A stretch of DNA of 64,000 nucleotides from Pseudomonas eucalypticola (lineage in GTDB: Bacteria; Pseudomonadota; Gammaproteobacteria; Pseudomonadales; Pseudomonadaceae): contig NZ_CP056030.1 in NCBI RefSeq assembly GCF_013374995.1, positions 1,830,501 through 1,894,500 on the forward strand. The letters run 5' to 3'. Under the pieces are notes generated by a model. The model searched no databases. It saw nothing but the letters and a program-made list of their open reading frames with translations, and had not been told where the DNA came from. The first letter of the stretch is position 1; the number at the start of each line of letters is the position of its first letter. Position numbers and translations under genes: made by a program. Of this stretch, positions 1 to 9,486 are shown piece after piece.

Positions 1-28
1 CTGATTTCCGCCTTGTCGAGTACCCGTG

Positions 29-2686
29 ATGAGTGACGCTGTACGCGCCGACGCCCTGCTGGCCCAACTCCCCCGCAAGGGCCGTGGCAGGCTCAAGGTG
101 TTCCTGGGGGCCGCCCCTGGGGTGGGCAAGACGTATGCCATGCTCCAGGCTGCCCACGCCCAGGTGCGCCAGGGCGTGAACGTGCTGGCGGGGGTGGTCG
201 AAACCCACGGCCGCGCCGAAACCGAAGCGCTGCTGGGGGGCCTGCCTCAACAGCCGCTGGTGCGCTCGCGCTACCGGGGCGTGACCCTGGAAGAAATGGA
301 CCTGGACGGCCTGTTGCAGGCTGCCCCTCGCCTGGTGCTGGTGGACGAACTGGCCCACAGCAACGCTCCCGGCAGCCGCCACGCCAAGCGCTGGCAGGAC
401 ATTCAGGAGCTGCTGGCGGCGAACATTGACGTGTACACCACGGTCAACGTTCAGCACCTTGAAAGCCTCAACGACCAGGTGCGGGACATTACCGGCGTGC
501 AAGTGCGCGAAACCCTGCCCGACTGGGTGCTGCAGGAAGCCGATGAACTGGTGCTGATCGACCTGCCGCCGCGTGAGTTGCTGGAGCGCCTGCGCGACGG
601 CAAGGTGTACGTGCCGGAGCAGGCCAGGGCGGCCATCGAGGCGTTCTTCACCCAGACCAACCTCACTGCGTTGCGTGAGCTGGCCATGCAGACGGCCGCC
701 GCCCAGGTGGACGCCGACCTCACCCAGGGCTACCGGCGCCTGGGCCAGGCCGCCCCGGCACTGCGCGGGCGCCTGCTGGTGGGCGTGGATGCCGATGCCC
801 AGGCCGAACGCCTGGTGCGCCACGCCAGCCGCGTGGCCGAGCGCAGGCACTTGCCCTGGACGCTGGTGCATGTGGACACCGGCCAGGCGCGGGACGAAAA
901 CGGCCGCCAGCACTTGCAGAATGCCCAGTTGCTGGCCGAGCGCCTGGGCGGTGAAGTGGTGGTGCTGCGGGCCGCGGAAGTGGCCAAGACCCTGATCCAG
1001 CACGCCGCCGAGCGCCGCGCCAGCCTGGTGCTGGTGGGCCAGTCGCGGCCGTTGCTGCGCCGGCGCCTGTTCGGCGGGGGGCTGGGGCCGCGGTTGTTGC
1101 GCGATACCCATGGCCTGGAGATCAACGTGCTGGACCGTGACCAGGCGCGGCCATTACCGCGCACCCGCGGGGCCGGGGAGTGGGTGTGGTTCGACTACCT
1201 GCTGGCGCTGTTCGCCACCCTCGCCGCCAGTGGCCTGGCCTCGGCGGTGGCCAGCGTGCTGGCGCTGCCGAACATTTCCCTGGTGTTCCTCGCCGCGGTG
1301 CTGCTGGTGGCAGTGCGCAGCAGCCTGGGCCCAGCGCTGGTGTGCGCGGCGCTGTCGTTCCTGGCCTATGACTTTCTGTTCATCCCACCGACGTTCTCCC
1401 TGACCATCTACCGCGAGGAAGACGTGCTGACCCTGCTGTTCTTCCTGCTGATGGCGGCGCTGACCGGCAACCTGGCGGCCCGCCAGCGCCGGCAGTTGCA
1501 GGCGCTGCGCGACACCCAGGAAGAAACCGGTGAACTGCTCGACCTATCGCGCAAGCTCACCGCTGCCACCGACCGCCAGGCCGTGCTCACTGCCGCCGCC
1601 CAGCACCTGCAAGGTTGGCGCGATTTACAGGTATGGGTGGTAGAGCGTGACGGCGACCAGGGCTGGAAAGACCCTGGCGGCCATGCCGTGGCCCTGGCCG
1701 ATACCGAGCGAGCCGCCGCCGACTGGGCCTGGCAGCACGACCAGCCGGCGGGCATGGGCACCGGCACTTTGCCGGCGGGGCGCTGGTGGTGGCTGCCGGT
1801 GTCGGCGCAGGTGCGGCCGCTGGCCTTGCTGGGTGTGCGCGAACGCGAGGGCCGGCCCTTGAGTCTGCAACGCCGGCGCTTGCTGGCGGCGCTCAGCCAA
1901 CCGCTGGCCCAGGCGCTGGCGCGGGCGCAATTGGCCCAGGACCTGGAAGCGGCCCGCTTGCACGGTGAGACCGAGCAATTGCGCAGTGCCTTGCTGGCCT
2001 CGGTGTCCCATGACCTGCGCACGCCCCTGACGGCCATGCGTGGCAGCATCGACAGCCTGCTGGCCCTGGGCGAAGCCATTCCCAAGGCCGACCGTGAGGA
2101 ACTGCTGGAAGGCACCCGTGATGAAGCCGAGCGCTTGGACCGCTACATCCAGAACCTGCTGGACATGACCCGCCTGGGCCATGGCGCATTGAAGCTGGCC
2201 CGCGACTGGGTCACCCCGGCGGACATCGTCGGCAGCGCCCTGAACCGCCTGCGCGCGGTGCTGGCCCCCCTGGACGTGGTGGTCGAGGTTCCGGCCGCGC
2301 TGCCGTTGCTGTACGTGCACGCCGCGCTGATCGAGCAGGCGTTGATCAACGTGTTGGAGAACGCCGCGCGCTTTTCGCCCGCCCACGGCCGCCTGCTGGT
2401 CAGTGCCGCGGTTCAGGGCGATGAGCTGTGCCTGGCGGTCAGTGATCAGGGGCCGGGCATTCCCGAAGCCGAGCGGGCGCAGATTTTCGACATGTTCTAC
2501 ACCGCCGCCCGTGGCGACCGCGGTGGACAGGGCACGGGCCTGGGCCTGGCGATCTGCCAGGGCATGATCGGCGCCCACGGCGGGCGCATTCGGGTGGCTG
2601 ACGGTGTCGATGGCCAGGGCACGTGCATCACTCTATGCTTGCCGCTGCAGACGCAACCCGGGCTTGAAGGTGAAACCTTGACATGA
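29..2686 (+). CDS. kdpD: Sensor histidine kinase KdpD (K+ / turgor sensing)
   Basis: Inner-membrane sensor kinase that phosphorylates KdpE to induce the high-affinity KdpFABC potassium pump when K+ is scarce. The 885-residue protein has the family order: N-terminal KdpD domain with Walker A GAAPGVGKT (27-35), a Usp-like domain (about 250-365), a four-helix membrane block (about 395-490), GAF-like region, HisKA with SVSHDLRTPL (His661) and an HATPase domain with NVLENAARFSP, DQGPGIP and GTGLGLAIC. The ATG at 29 is preferred over the in-frame GTG at 26. The last codons overlap kdpE (ATGA). kdpFABC should lie just upstream, outside the window. Confidence 0.97.
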   Translation: MSDAVRADALLAQLPRKGRGRLKVFLGAAPGVGKTYAMLQAAHAQVRQGVNVLAGVVETHGRAETEALLGGLPQQPLVRSRYRGVTLEEMDLDGLLQAAPRLVLVDELAHSNAPGSRHAKRWQDIQELLAANIDVYTTVNVQHLESLNDQVRDITGVQVRETLPDWVLQEADELVLIDLPPRELLERLRDGKVYVPEQARAAIEAFFTQTNLTALRELAMQTAAAQVDADLTQGYRRLGQAAPALRGRLLVGVDADAQAERLVRHASRVAERRHLPWTLVHVDTGQARDENGRQHLQNAQLLAERLGGEVVVLRAAEVAKTLIQHAAERRASLVLVGQSRPLLRRRLFGGGLGPRLLRDTHGLEINVLDRDQARPLPRTRGAGEWVWFDYLLALFATLAASGLASAVASVLALPNISLVFLAAVLLVAVRSSLGPALVCAALSFLAYDFLFIPPTFSLTIYREEDVLTLLFFLLMAALTGNLAARQRRQLQALRDTQEETGELLDLSRKLTAATDRQAVLTAAAQHLQGWRDLQVWVVERDGDQGWKDPGGHAVALADTERAAADWAWQHDQPAGMGTGTLPAGRWWWLPVSAQVRPLALLGVREREGRPLSLQRRRLLAALSQPLAQALARAQLAQDLEAARLHGETEQLRSALLASVSHDLRTPLTAMRGSIDSLLALGEAIPKADREELLEGTRDEAERLDRYIQNLLDMTRLGHGALKLARDWVTPADIVGSALNRLRAVLAPLDVVVEVPAALPLLYVHAALIEQALINVLENAARFSPAHGRLLVSAAVQGDELCLAVSDQGPGIPEAERAQIFDMFYTAARGDRGGQGTGLGLAICQGMIGAHGGRIRVADGVDGQGTCITLCLPLQTQPGLEGETLT

Positions 2687-3372
2687 GTCAGACCGCAACG
2701 CTGCTGGTCATCGATGATGAGCCGCAGATCCGCAAATTCCTGCGCATCAGCCTGACCTCCCAGGGCTACCAGGTGCTGGAGGCCGGCACTGGCGCCGACG
2801 GCCTGAGCCAGGCCGCCCTGGGTCGCCCTGACCTTGTGGTGCTGGACCTGGGCCTGCCGGACATGGACGGCCAGCAGGTGCTGCGTGAATTGCGCGAATG
2901 GACCCAGGTGCCGGTGCTGGTGCTGTCGGTGCGCGCCAGCGAGGCGCAGAAAGTCGAGGCGCTGGACAATGGCGCCAACGATTACGTGACCAAGCCGTTC
3001 GGCATCCAGGAGTTTCTGGCCCGGGTACGGGCGCTGTTGCGCCAGGGCTCGACGGCCGATGCCCCGGCGGGGCCGCTCAGCATTGGCGGCTTGCTGATTG
3101 ACCTGGGTTTGCGGCGGGTGACGCTCGACGCCGTGGAGGTGTCGTTGACCCGCAAGGAATACGCGGTCATCGCGCAACTGGCGCGCTACCCGGGGCGGGT
3201 GATCACCCAGCAGCAATTGCTCAAGGATATCTGGGGGCCGACCCACGTGGAGGACAGCCACTACCTGCGTATCGTGGTGGGGCACATCCGCCAGAAACTG
3301 GGCGACGACCCCACGGCGCCGCGTTACCTCATCACCGAGCCCGGCGTCGGCTATCGCTTGCAGGCCTTGTAG
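2683..3372 (+). CDS. kdpE: Response regulator KdpE
   Basis: OmpR/PhoB-family transcription factor, partner of KdpD, that activates the kdp operon in the cytoplasm. The 229 residues hold a receiver domain with the acidic pair DDE (11-13), phosphoacceptor Asp55 in VVLDLGLPDMDG and the switch Lys in VTKPFG, then a winged-helix DNA-binding domain ending in GVGYRLQAL. The start overlaps the kdpD stop by four bases, so the two are translationally coupled. The gene converges on the downstream exporter gene with only about 36 bases between the stops. Confidence 0.97.
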   Translation: MSQTATLLVIDDEPQIRKFLRISLTSQGYQVLEAGTGADGLSQAALGRPDLVVLDLGLPDMDGQQVLRELREWTQVPVLVLSVRASEAQKVEALDNGANDYVTKPFGIQEFLARVRALLRQGSTADAPAGPLSIGGLLIDLGLRRVTLDAVEVSLTRKEYAVIAQLARYPGRVITQQQLLKDIWGPTHVEDSHYLRIVVGHIRQKLGDDPTAPRYLITEPGVGYRLQAL

Positions 3373-3408
3373 GGCGGGCCTCGCCCGGTCCTGCAAAAAT
3401 AAGCGCTA

Positions 3409-4809
3409 CTACGCGGCGCCCAGGCGAATGCGCTGGCGCGCACTGCGTACCAGGCGCACCAGCAGCATGGCCGCCGCGCAGGTCAGGCCGACGATCAGGC
3501 CTTGCCACAGCCCGCTCGGCCCCGCGGGTGCGCCCAGCCAGTCGGTCAGGCCCAACAGGTACCCCACCGGCAAGCCGATGCCCCAATAGGCGAACAGCGT
3601 CAGCAACATGGTCACCCGCGTGTCCTGGTAACCGCGCAGCGCACCCGCGGCCGTGACCTGGATGGCATCGGAAAACTGGAACAGCGCCGCGTACACAATC
3701 AGCATCGCGGCGATGTGCAACACCGCCGGGTCAGCGGTGTAGATGCGCGCGATGTACTCCCGGCCCAGGAACATCAGCGTCGCCGAGAAACAGGCGTAGG
3801 CCAGTGCCGTGGCCATGCCGATGCCGGCGGCGAAGCGGGCTTCGCGCGGCAGGTCGCGGCCCAGCGCCTGGCCGACGCGGATGGTCACGGCCATGCCCAG
3901 GGAGAAGGGGATCATGAACACCATCGAACTGATGCTCAAGGCAATCTGGTGCCCGGCCACCACGGTGGAGCCGAGGCTGCCGATCAGCAAGGCGATGACC
4001 GCGAAGATGCTCGACTCGGCGAACACCGCGATCCCAATGGGCAAACCGATGCCCAGCAACCGCTTGATCACCCCCCACTGCGGCCACTGGAAGTGCCCGA
4101 ACACCGCGGCATCGCGGTAGGCCGGGGCCCAGCGCACCCAGGCCGCCATGCCCAGCAGCATCATCCACATCACGCTGGCGGTGGCCCAGCCACAGCCTAC
4201 GCCGCCCATGGCCGGGACGCCCAGGTGGCCGTAGATGAACACGTAGTTCAGCGGGATGTTCAGCGCCAGGCCGCACAGGCCCAGGACCATGCTCGGCCGG
4301 GTGCGGCCCATGCCATCGCTGCAGCAGCGCAGCACGTGGTACAGCGCCACCGAGGGCAGGCCGGTGCCGATCCCGTGCAGGTAGCCCATGCACGGGCCAA
4401 TGAGGTCGGGGTCCACCTTCATCAGGTGCAGCACGGGTTCGGCATTGAACAGCAGCAGGCTGGCGCCAAGGCCCGCGGCCAGGGCCAGCCACAGGGCCTG
4501 GCGTACCAGCGGGCCGATCTCGCCGGGGGTACCGGCGCCATGGCGCTGGGCGACCTTGGGCGTGGTGGCCAACAGGATGCCGGTCATCAGCAGGAACACC
4601 GGCACCCAGATGGAGTTGCCCAGGGCCACGGCGGCCAGATCACGTGGGCCGACCCGGCCGGCCATGACCGCGTCGACGAAGCCCATGGCAGTGTGGGCCA
4701 GTTGCGCGATGATGATGGGGCCGGCCAGGGCCAGCAGGGTGCGCAACTCCAGGCGCACGCGGGCAGCGCGGGTCTGGGGGGCGGTGATATCGGTTGCTGC
4801 TGCGGTCAC
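3409..4809 (-). CDS. MATE family multidrug efflux transporter (NorM/PmpM type)
   Basis: Inner-membrane antiporter of the MatE superfamily, expected to export cationic drugs in exchange for Na+ or H+. The 466-residue protein has about 12 hydrophobic segments and the NorM-type N-terminus with LLALAGPIIIAQLAHTAMGF followed by DAVMAGRVG, plus a matching second half. The start is a GTG at 4809 with only a weak Shine-Dalgarno sequence; no better in-frame start precedes the first membrane helix. It is divergent from pdxB. Substrate specificity and coupling ion cannot be read from the sequence. Confidence 0.9.
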   Translation of the reverse strand: MTAAATDITAPQTRAARVRLELRTLLALAGPIIIAQLAHTAMGFVDAVMAGRVGPRDLAAVALGNSIWVPVFLLMTGILLATTPKVAQRHGAGTPGEIGPLVRQALWLALAAGLGASLLLFNAEPVLHLMKVDPDLIGPCMGYLHGIGTGLPSVALYHVLRCCSDGMGRTRPSMVLGLCGLALNIPLNYVFIYGHLGVPAMGGVGCGWATASVMWMMLLGMAAWVRWAPAYRDAAVFGHFQWPQWGVIKRLLGIGLPIGIAVFAESSIFAVIALLIGSLGSTVVAGHQIALSISSMVFMIPFSLGMAVTIRVGQALGRDLPREARFAAGIGMATALAYACFSATLMFLGREYIARIYTADPAVLHIAAMLIVYAALFQFSDAIQVTAAGALRGYQDTRVTMLLTLFAYWGIGLPVGYLLGLTDWLGAPAGPSGLWQGLIVGLTCAAAMLLVRLVRSARQRIRLGAA

Positions 4810-4945
4810 GGGGCGTCGTCCACTGTAAGGCGCGGAAAACCGCCCATTCTACGCCCTGACGCCCAGGTCAGGAAACACTTGCCACGGCCGAGGTGACGGC
4901 AAGCGCGGCTGCGCCTAAACTGCCGCCCATACTGGGGAGCTTGCC

Positions 4946-6091
4946 ATGCTGATTGTCGCTGACGAAAACATTCCACTGCTTGAAGAATTCTTTGCCGGTT
5001 TCGGCGAAATACGCCGGGTTCACGGGCGCAGCGTCGACGCAGAGTCGGTCAGGGATGCCGACGTGTTGCTGGTGCGTTCGATCACCAAGGTCGACCGCGC
5101 CCTGCTGGCGGGCAGCAACGTACGCTTTGTCGGTACCTGCACCATCGGCACCGACCACCTGGACCTGGACTACTTCGCCGAGGCCGGCATCCGCTGGTCC
5201 AGCGCGCCAGGGTGTAACGCCCGTGGTGTGGTGGACTACGTGCTCGGTGCCTTGGTCACCTTGGCCGAGCTGGAAGGCGTGAACCTTGCCGAGCGCACCT
5301 ATGGCGTGGTGGGCGCGGGGCAGGTGGGGTCGCGGCTGATCCGCGTGCTGCGTGAACTGGGCTGGCAGGTGAAGGTGTGCGACCCGGTGCGCCAGGCGGC
5401 CGAGGGCGGGGATTACGTCACCCTGGACGAGATCATCGCGCACTGTGACGTGATCAGTTTGCACACGCCGCTGACCAGGGCAGGCGGGCATGCCACCTGG
5501 CACCTGCTGGATGAAGCGCGCCTGGCGCGGCTGCGGCCCGGTGCCTGGCTGGTCAACGCGGCCCGCGGGCCGATCGTCGACAACCTGGCGCTGAAAAACC
5601 TGCTGATCGAGCGCGAGGACGTGCAAGCGGTGCTGGATGTGTGGGAATACGAACCCAGCGTCGACGGCGAGTTGGCCGACCTGTGCGTGCTGGCCACCCC
5701 GCATATCGCCGGTTACAGCCTGGACGGTCGCCAGCGGGGCACGGCGCAGATCTACCAGGCCTATTGTGCCTTTCGCGGCGAAGCGCCGGGCATCCAGCTG
5801 GCCGACCTGCTGCCACCGCCCTGGCTGGCCGAGGTCGCCCTCAACGGCCTGGCCGAGCCGGACCTGGCCATGGCCATGCTGTGCCGGGCGGTGTATGACC
5901 CCCGTCGTGACGATGCCGACTTCCGCCGCAAACTGACCGACAACGACGCGCAGCAGCGCAGCGCGTTCGATGCGCTGCGCAAAGGCTACCCGACCTCCCG
6001 GCGGGAAATAGAAGGGTTGCGGGTGCGGCTGGACGGTTATTCGCCCGACCTGCGCAAGCTGGCGCAGGCACTGGGCTGCGAACTGGTGTAA
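4946..6091 (+). CDS. pdxB: Erythronate-4-phosphate dehydrogenase
   Basis: Cytoplasmic NAD-dependent dehydrogenase that oxidises 4-phospho-D-erythronate in the DXP-dependent pathway to pyridoxal 5'-phosphate. The 381-residue protein is a D-2-hydroxyacid dehydrogenase: Rossmann motif [10 protein letters not shown], and the catalytic triad Arg207 (NAARGP), Glu236 (WEYEP) and His253 (ATPHIAGYS). A C-terminal dimerisation domain, typical of PdxB and absent from SerA-like relatives, fills about residues 290-381. GGGGAGC lies upstream of the ATG. It stands alone, divergent from the MATE gene. Confidence 0.97.
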   Translation: MLIVADENIPLLEEFFAGFGEIRRVHGRSVDAESVRDADVLLVRSITKVDRALLAGSNVRFVGTCTIGTDHLDLDYFAEAGIRWSSAPGCNARGVVDYVLGALVTLAELEGVNLAERTYGVVGAGQVGSRLIRVLRELGWQVKVCDPVRQAAEGGDYVTLDEIIAHCDVISLHTPLTRAGGHATWHLLDEARLARLRPGAWLVNAARGPIVDNLALKNLLIEREDVQAVLDVWEYEPSVDGELADLCVLATPHIAGYSLDGRQRGTAQIYQAYCAFRGEAPGIQLADLLPPPWLAEVALNGLAEPDLAMAMLCRAVYDPRRDDADFRRKLTDNDAQQRSAFDALRKGYPTSRREIEGLRVRLDGYSPDLRKLAQALGCELV

Positions 6092-6120
6092 CCGACTGCG
6101 CGGCGCTCGCGGCACGCGCA

Positions 6121-6146
6121 AGAAAAACCCGGCCAACGGGCCGGGT
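6121..6146 (-). terminator. Rho-independent terminator of the small gene at 6167-6352
   Basis: On the minus strand an 8-bp GC-rich stem (GGCCGGGT arm) with a four-base loop is followed by TTTTT, just downstream of the stop of the small minus-strand gene. It also lies about 30 bases past the pdxB stop, but the T-run suits only minus-strand transcripts. Confidence 0.8.
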
Positions 6147-6166
6147 CCAGGGTGTTTCGCGGGGCG

Positions 6167-6352
6167 TCAGTCTTGTTTGGCAGGGGCAGGTTTGACCAGA
6201 CGTTTTTCCAGTTCCTGGCAGGCATCCTGGATCATGTCTTCGGTGATAGGGATCTCGCGTCCCTTGGCATCGATAATGGAACCACCGACCGCCTGGTGCG
6301 GCTGGATCCGGTGTACTTCCACGGTTTCGTTACGGCTGCTGTGCAAGCCCAT
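6167..6352 (-). CDS. Small conserved hypothetical protein (61 aa)
   Basis: A soluble 61-residue protein with no recognised domain; it begins MGLHSSRNETVEVHRI and contains a short segment DAKGREIPITEDMIQDACQ, then an Ala/Pro/Lys-rich tail. The internal ATG at 6352 is chosen over an upstream one at 6367 because AGGAGA sits six bases before it. A strong terminator follows. A charged helix over residues 35-52 is likely. Function is unknown; the clear ribosome site and terminator argue that it is a real gene. Confidence 0.7.
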   Translation of the reverse strand: MGLHSSRNETVEVHRIQPHQAVGGSIIDAKGREIPITEDMIQDACQELEKRLVKPAPAKQD

Positions 6353-6614
6353 GGCCCGTCTCCTCATCAGGTTGTGTGCTCAGACTAGAGCCGCCAGATG
6401 ACTGCGTCGTGACAATCCCTGTGCATCTCTGGCGGCCCTTTTCAGTCCACCAGAAAGTGCCGCGAATCTCTACCCCAGGCTTAGATCAAAAGTATCTAGC
6501 GCAGGTAGCGGCGGCCTCTATTGAGCTGACTCTGATGCGCCAGCGGAGTTCCACCGGCGCAAATCACCCGTCAGGGTGTAGGCTGGCAACGTCTTCGTTT
6601 GCCACGGCCTGCCC

Positions 6615-8384
6615 ATGACCTCATTGCTCTCTTCCCGCCAGCGGCGCGCTCTGCGCCTGGCTTTGCATTTCCTGCGCCCGTACCGCTGGCGCGCCTTGGC
6701 TGCGCTGGTGGCGCTGGTGCTGACCGCCGGCATCACCCTGTCCATGGGGCAGGGCATTCGCCTGCTGGTGGACCAGGGCTTCCTGACCCAGTCACCGGCG
6801 TTGCTCAACCGCTCCATCGGCGTTTTTCTCTTGCTGGTACTGGCGCTGGCGGCGGGCACGTTCACGCGCTTCTACCTGGTGTCGTGGATTGGCGAGCGCT
6901 GCGTGGCGGACATTCGCCAGCAGGTGTTCGACCACTTGATCTACCTGCACCCCGGGTTCTACGAACATAACCGCAGCTCGGAGATCCAGTCGCGGCTGAC
7001 CGCCGACACCACCTTGCTGCAATCAGTGATCGGCTCGTCGCTGTCGTTGTTCCTGCGCAATGCGCTGATGGTGGTGGGTGGTATCGTCTTGCTGTTCGTC
7101 ACCAACCCCAAGCTCACCAGCATCGTGGTGATCGCCTTGCCCCTGGTGCTGGCGCCCATCCTGGTGTTCGGGCGGCGCGTGCGCGGGCTGTCGCGCCAGA
7201 GCCAGGACCGTATCGCCGATGTGGGCAGCTATGTGGCCGAAACCCTGAACCAGATCAAGACCGTGCAGGCGTACAACCACCAGGCTGAAGACCAGCGCCG
7301 CTTTGGCGTGACCGTGGAACAAGCCTTCGAGACGGCACGCAAGCGCATCGTGCAGCGCTCGTGGCTTATCACCCTGGTGATCGTGCTGGTGCTGGGGGCG
7401 GTGGGGGTGATGCTCTGGGTGGGCGGCATGGACGTGATTGCCGGGCGAATCTCCGGCGGCGAGCTCGCGGCGTTCGTGTTCTACAGCTTGATCGTGGGCA
7501 GCGCCTTCGGGACGCTCAGCGAGGTGTTGGGGGAGTTGCAGCGCGCCGCGGGCGCCGCCGAACGCATTGGCGAGTTGTTGCAGGCCAGCAGTGACATACA
7601 GGCGCCGGCCAGTGGCCTGCAGGTGTTGCCGGCGCGGGTCAGCGGCCGGCTGCACCTGGAGGCCGTGCGGTTCGCCTACCCATCACGCCCCGAACGGCCC
7701 GCCATCGATGGCCTTGACCTGCGGGTCGAAGCGGGCGAGACCCTGGCGCTGGTGGGGCCTTCAGGAGCAGGGAAATCAACCTTGTTCGACCTGCTGTTGC
7801 GCTTCTACGACCCGCAGCAAGGCCGCATTCTGATCGACGATGTGGACCTGCGTCAGCTCGACCCGGCCGACCTGCGCCGACACTTTGCCCTGGTGTCACA
7901 GACCCCTGCGCTCTTTTTCGGTACGGTAGAGGACAACTTGCGCTATGGGCAGTCGATGGCAAGCACCGAGCAGGTACGCCAGGCGGCCCGTATCGCCCAT
8001 GCCCACGACTTCATCGAACAACTGCCCCAAGGCTACCAGACCCACTTGGGCGAGGCTGGCCTTGGCTTGTCGGGTGGCCAGCGCCAGCGGTTGGCCATTG
8101 CCCGGGCCTTGTTGGTGGACGCGCCGATCCTGCTGCTGGACGAAGCCACCAGTGCCCTGGACGCCCAGAGTGAACATTTGATTCAGGAGGCCTTGCCGAC
8201 CCTGATGCAGGGGCGAACCACCCTGGTGATCGCCCACCGCCTGGCGACGGTGCAGAACGCCGACCGCATCGCGGTGATGGAGCAGGGCAGGGTGGTGGCG
8301 GTGGGCACGCATCGGCAGTTGATCGCCAGCAATGCACTCTATGCCCGGCTGGCGGCGTTGCAGTTCAACACCCAGCCAGCCTAG
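6615..8384 (+). CDS. ABC exporter, fused permease and ATPase (MsbA-related)
   Basis: Half-transporter of the type I exporter fold, expected to work as a homodimer in the inner membrane. Residues 1-310 form a six-helix membrane domain; the C-terminal ATPase carries Walker A GPSGAGKS (Lys387), signature LSGGQRQRLAIARAL, Walker B ILLLDEATSALD (Asp509, Glu510) and the switch His in VIAHRLATV. At 589 residues it matches the MsbA-related subfamily rather than true MsbA, which in Pseudomonas normally sits among lipopolysaccharide genes. The substrate is unknown, with lipid or drug export as inference. It is monocistronic. Confidence 0.9.
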   Translation: MTSLLSSRQRRALRLALHFLRPYRWRALAALVALVLTAGITLSMGQGIRLLVDQGFLTQSPALLNRSIGVFLLLVLALAAGTFTRFYLVSWIGERCVADIRQQVFDHLIYLHPGFYEHNRSSEIQSRLTADTTLLQSVIGSSLSLFLRNALMVVGGIVLLFVTNPKLTSIVVIALPLVLAPILVFGRRVRGLSRQSQDRIADVGSYVAETLNQIKTVQAYNHQAEDQRRFGVTVEQAFETARKRIVQRSWLITLVIVLVLGAVGVMLWVGGMDVIAGRISGGELAAFVFYSLIVGSAFGTLSEVLGELQRAAGAAERIGELLQASSDIQAPASGLQVLPARVSGRLHLEAVRFAYPSRPERPAIDGLDLRVEAGETLALVGPSGAGKSTLFDLLLRFYDPQQGRILIDDVDLRQLDPADLRRHFALVSQTPALFFGTVEDNLRYGQSMASTEQVRQAARIAHAHDFIEQLPQGYQTHLGEAGLGLSGGQRQRLAIARALLVDAPILLLDEATSALDAQSEHLIQEALPTLMQGRTTLVIAHRLATVQNADRIAVMEQGRVVAVGTHRQLIASNALYARLAALQFNTQPA

Positions 8385-8414
8385 CCGCTGTGGAAGCGGC
8401 GAGCAGTCGATGAC

Positions 8415-8696
8415 TCAGCGGTATTCGCACAGGTAGGCGGTTTCGACTTCCACTTTGAGCTGGAACTTGCTGTTGGCCGGCACGTTGAAGCGGGTACCGC
8501 CTTCGAAGGTTTCCCACTCGGTGCTGTCGGGCAGGCGCACGACCAGCTTGCCGGTGACCACGTGCATGATTTCCCGTTGCGCGGTACCGAATTCGTATTC
8601 GCCCGGGGCCATGACGCCGATGGTGGCTGGGCCTTCCTTCATTTCGAAGGCAATCGACTTGACGGTGCCGTCGAAGTATTCGTTGACTTTAAACAT
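8415..8696 (-). CDS. ppnP: Pyrimidine/purine nucleoside phosphorylase PpnP
   Basis: Small cupin (93 residues) of the former DUF1255/YaiE family, which cleaves diverse nucleosides with phosphate to free bases and ribose 1-phosphate. The whole protein matches the family: N-terminal [16 protein letters not shown], central [20 protein letters not shown] and the conserved end [14 protein letters not shown]. It stands alone and converges on the ABC exporter. The start ATG is preceded by GAGGATCAGCCC, a good ribosome-binding site. Confidence 0.93.
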   Translation of the reverse strand: MFKVNEYFDGTVKSIAFEMKEGPATIGVMAPGEYEFGTAQREIMHVVTGKLVVRLPDSTEWETFEGGTRFNVPANSKFQLKVEVETAYLCEYR

Positions 8697-8774
8697 GGGC
8701 TGATCCTCGGGATAGGGGCAAAAGGGCGGCCAGTATGCCGAAGCCGCCCCGGCCGTGCACGCGCTTTTAACTGT

Positions 8775-9317
8775 CTAGTTCGGTAGCGTCAGGGGCAACA
8801 GCCGCGCCGTGTTGCGTGCATCTTCCAGGGCCCGGTGCTGTTGGCCGTTGAAGGTCAACCCGGCCAGTTGCAGGGCGCCGTTGAGGCCCAGTGGGCGCTG
8901 CAACTTGCGCGCCTTGGCGAAGCGCTGCTTGAGGTTGGTGTGCGGTACTTCGGCCAGCAGGCTGTGCAAGTGGTGTTGCTGCCAACTGAGCAGCAGTTGC
9001 TGGCGGTCATAGTCGCCCCAGCTCACCCAGCCTTGCAAGCCTGGGCGATGATGGGCCAGCCAGCGCTCGAATTGCGGCCACACCTCGGTCAAGGACGCGG
9101 CGGCGTCAATGTTGGCCTGGGTGATGTGCGTCAGCTCGCGGCAGAACGGCGTGAGGTGAGGGCGCCGTTGTGGGCGCACGAAGCGTTGGAAATGGTCCAC
9201 CTCACGACCGTCGCGGTTCACCAGGCTGGCGCCGATCTCGATGATTTCCATTTCCGCGACCGGCCAGCCTCCCTCGTCCGTGGTGGCTTCCAGGTCGATC
9301 ACCAGCCAATGCGGCAT
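8775..9317 (-). CDS. DEDDh 3'-5' exonuclease family protein
   Basis: Probable metal-dependent 3'-5' exonuclease of the DnaQ/ERI-1-like (KapD) superfamily, acting on RNA or single-stranded DNA in the cytoplasm. In the 180-residue protein the DEDDh set is visible: ExoI VIDLEAT (Asp, Glu near 6-8), ExoII SWGDYDRQQLL (Asp) and ExoIII HRALEDARNTARL (His, Asp). The ATG at 9317 is chosen because GGAGCC precedes it by about six bases; the frame remains open further upstream but lacks that support. Substrate is undetermined. It is divergent from the TetR gene. Confidence 0.85.
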   Translation of the reverse strand: MPHWLVIDLEATTDEGGWPVAEMEIIEIGASLVNRDGREVDHFQRFVRPQRRPHLTPFCRELTHITQANIDAAASLTEVWPQFERWLAHHRPGLQGWVSWGDYDRQQLLLSWQQHHLHSLLAEVPHTNLKQRFAKARKLQRPLGLNGALQLAGLTFNGQQHRALEDARNTARLLPLTLPN

Positions 9318-9403
9318 AACAGGCTCCGATGCGCTGCGCTCATTGAGACCTAGAGCGTAGCGAAGTGTGAAGAGTTCCGGTATCCCCCTTCGGTTGCGCG
9401 GGG

Positions 9404-9431
9404 TAATATTTGCCCGAGCGCTTGCTCGGGC
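9404..9431 (+). promoter_or_regulatory. Probable TetR operator with adjoining -10 element
   Basis: A perfect 8-bp inverted repeat, GCCCGAGC and GCTCGGGC separated by four bases (9412-9431), lies just after a TAATAT -10 candidate (9404-9409), 55 bases before the TetR start. A site covering the transcription start is the usual layout for TetR self-repression, and the sequence resembles the CCGANCG-type dyads bound by acyl-CoA-responsive TetR proteins. The assignment is inference. Confidence 0.6.
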
Positions 9432-9486
9432 CTGCGGTAGCACCTACATTGCCGGGGCGAGCGGTAGTGAACGGGGAGCAAACAGC

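Noticed and set aside
1..29. Possible kdpC 3' end before kdpD
   Set aside because: Two frames stop near the kdpD start, but the few codons (for example ending VEYP) do not let me recognise KdpC, so no partial gene is claimed.
3371..3390. Hairpin GGGCG/CGCCC between kdpE and the MATE gene
   Set aside because: The stem is only five base pairs and there is no T-run on either strand, so it is not called a terminator.
6482..6498. TAGAT-N7-ATCTA inverted repeat before the ABC exporter
   Set aside because: Short AT-rich arms, over 110 bases from the start and no regulator gene to match; chance is likely.
8385..8400. GCCGCT/AGCGGC hairpin after the ABC exporter
   Set aside because: Short stem without a T-run; not enough to call a terminator.
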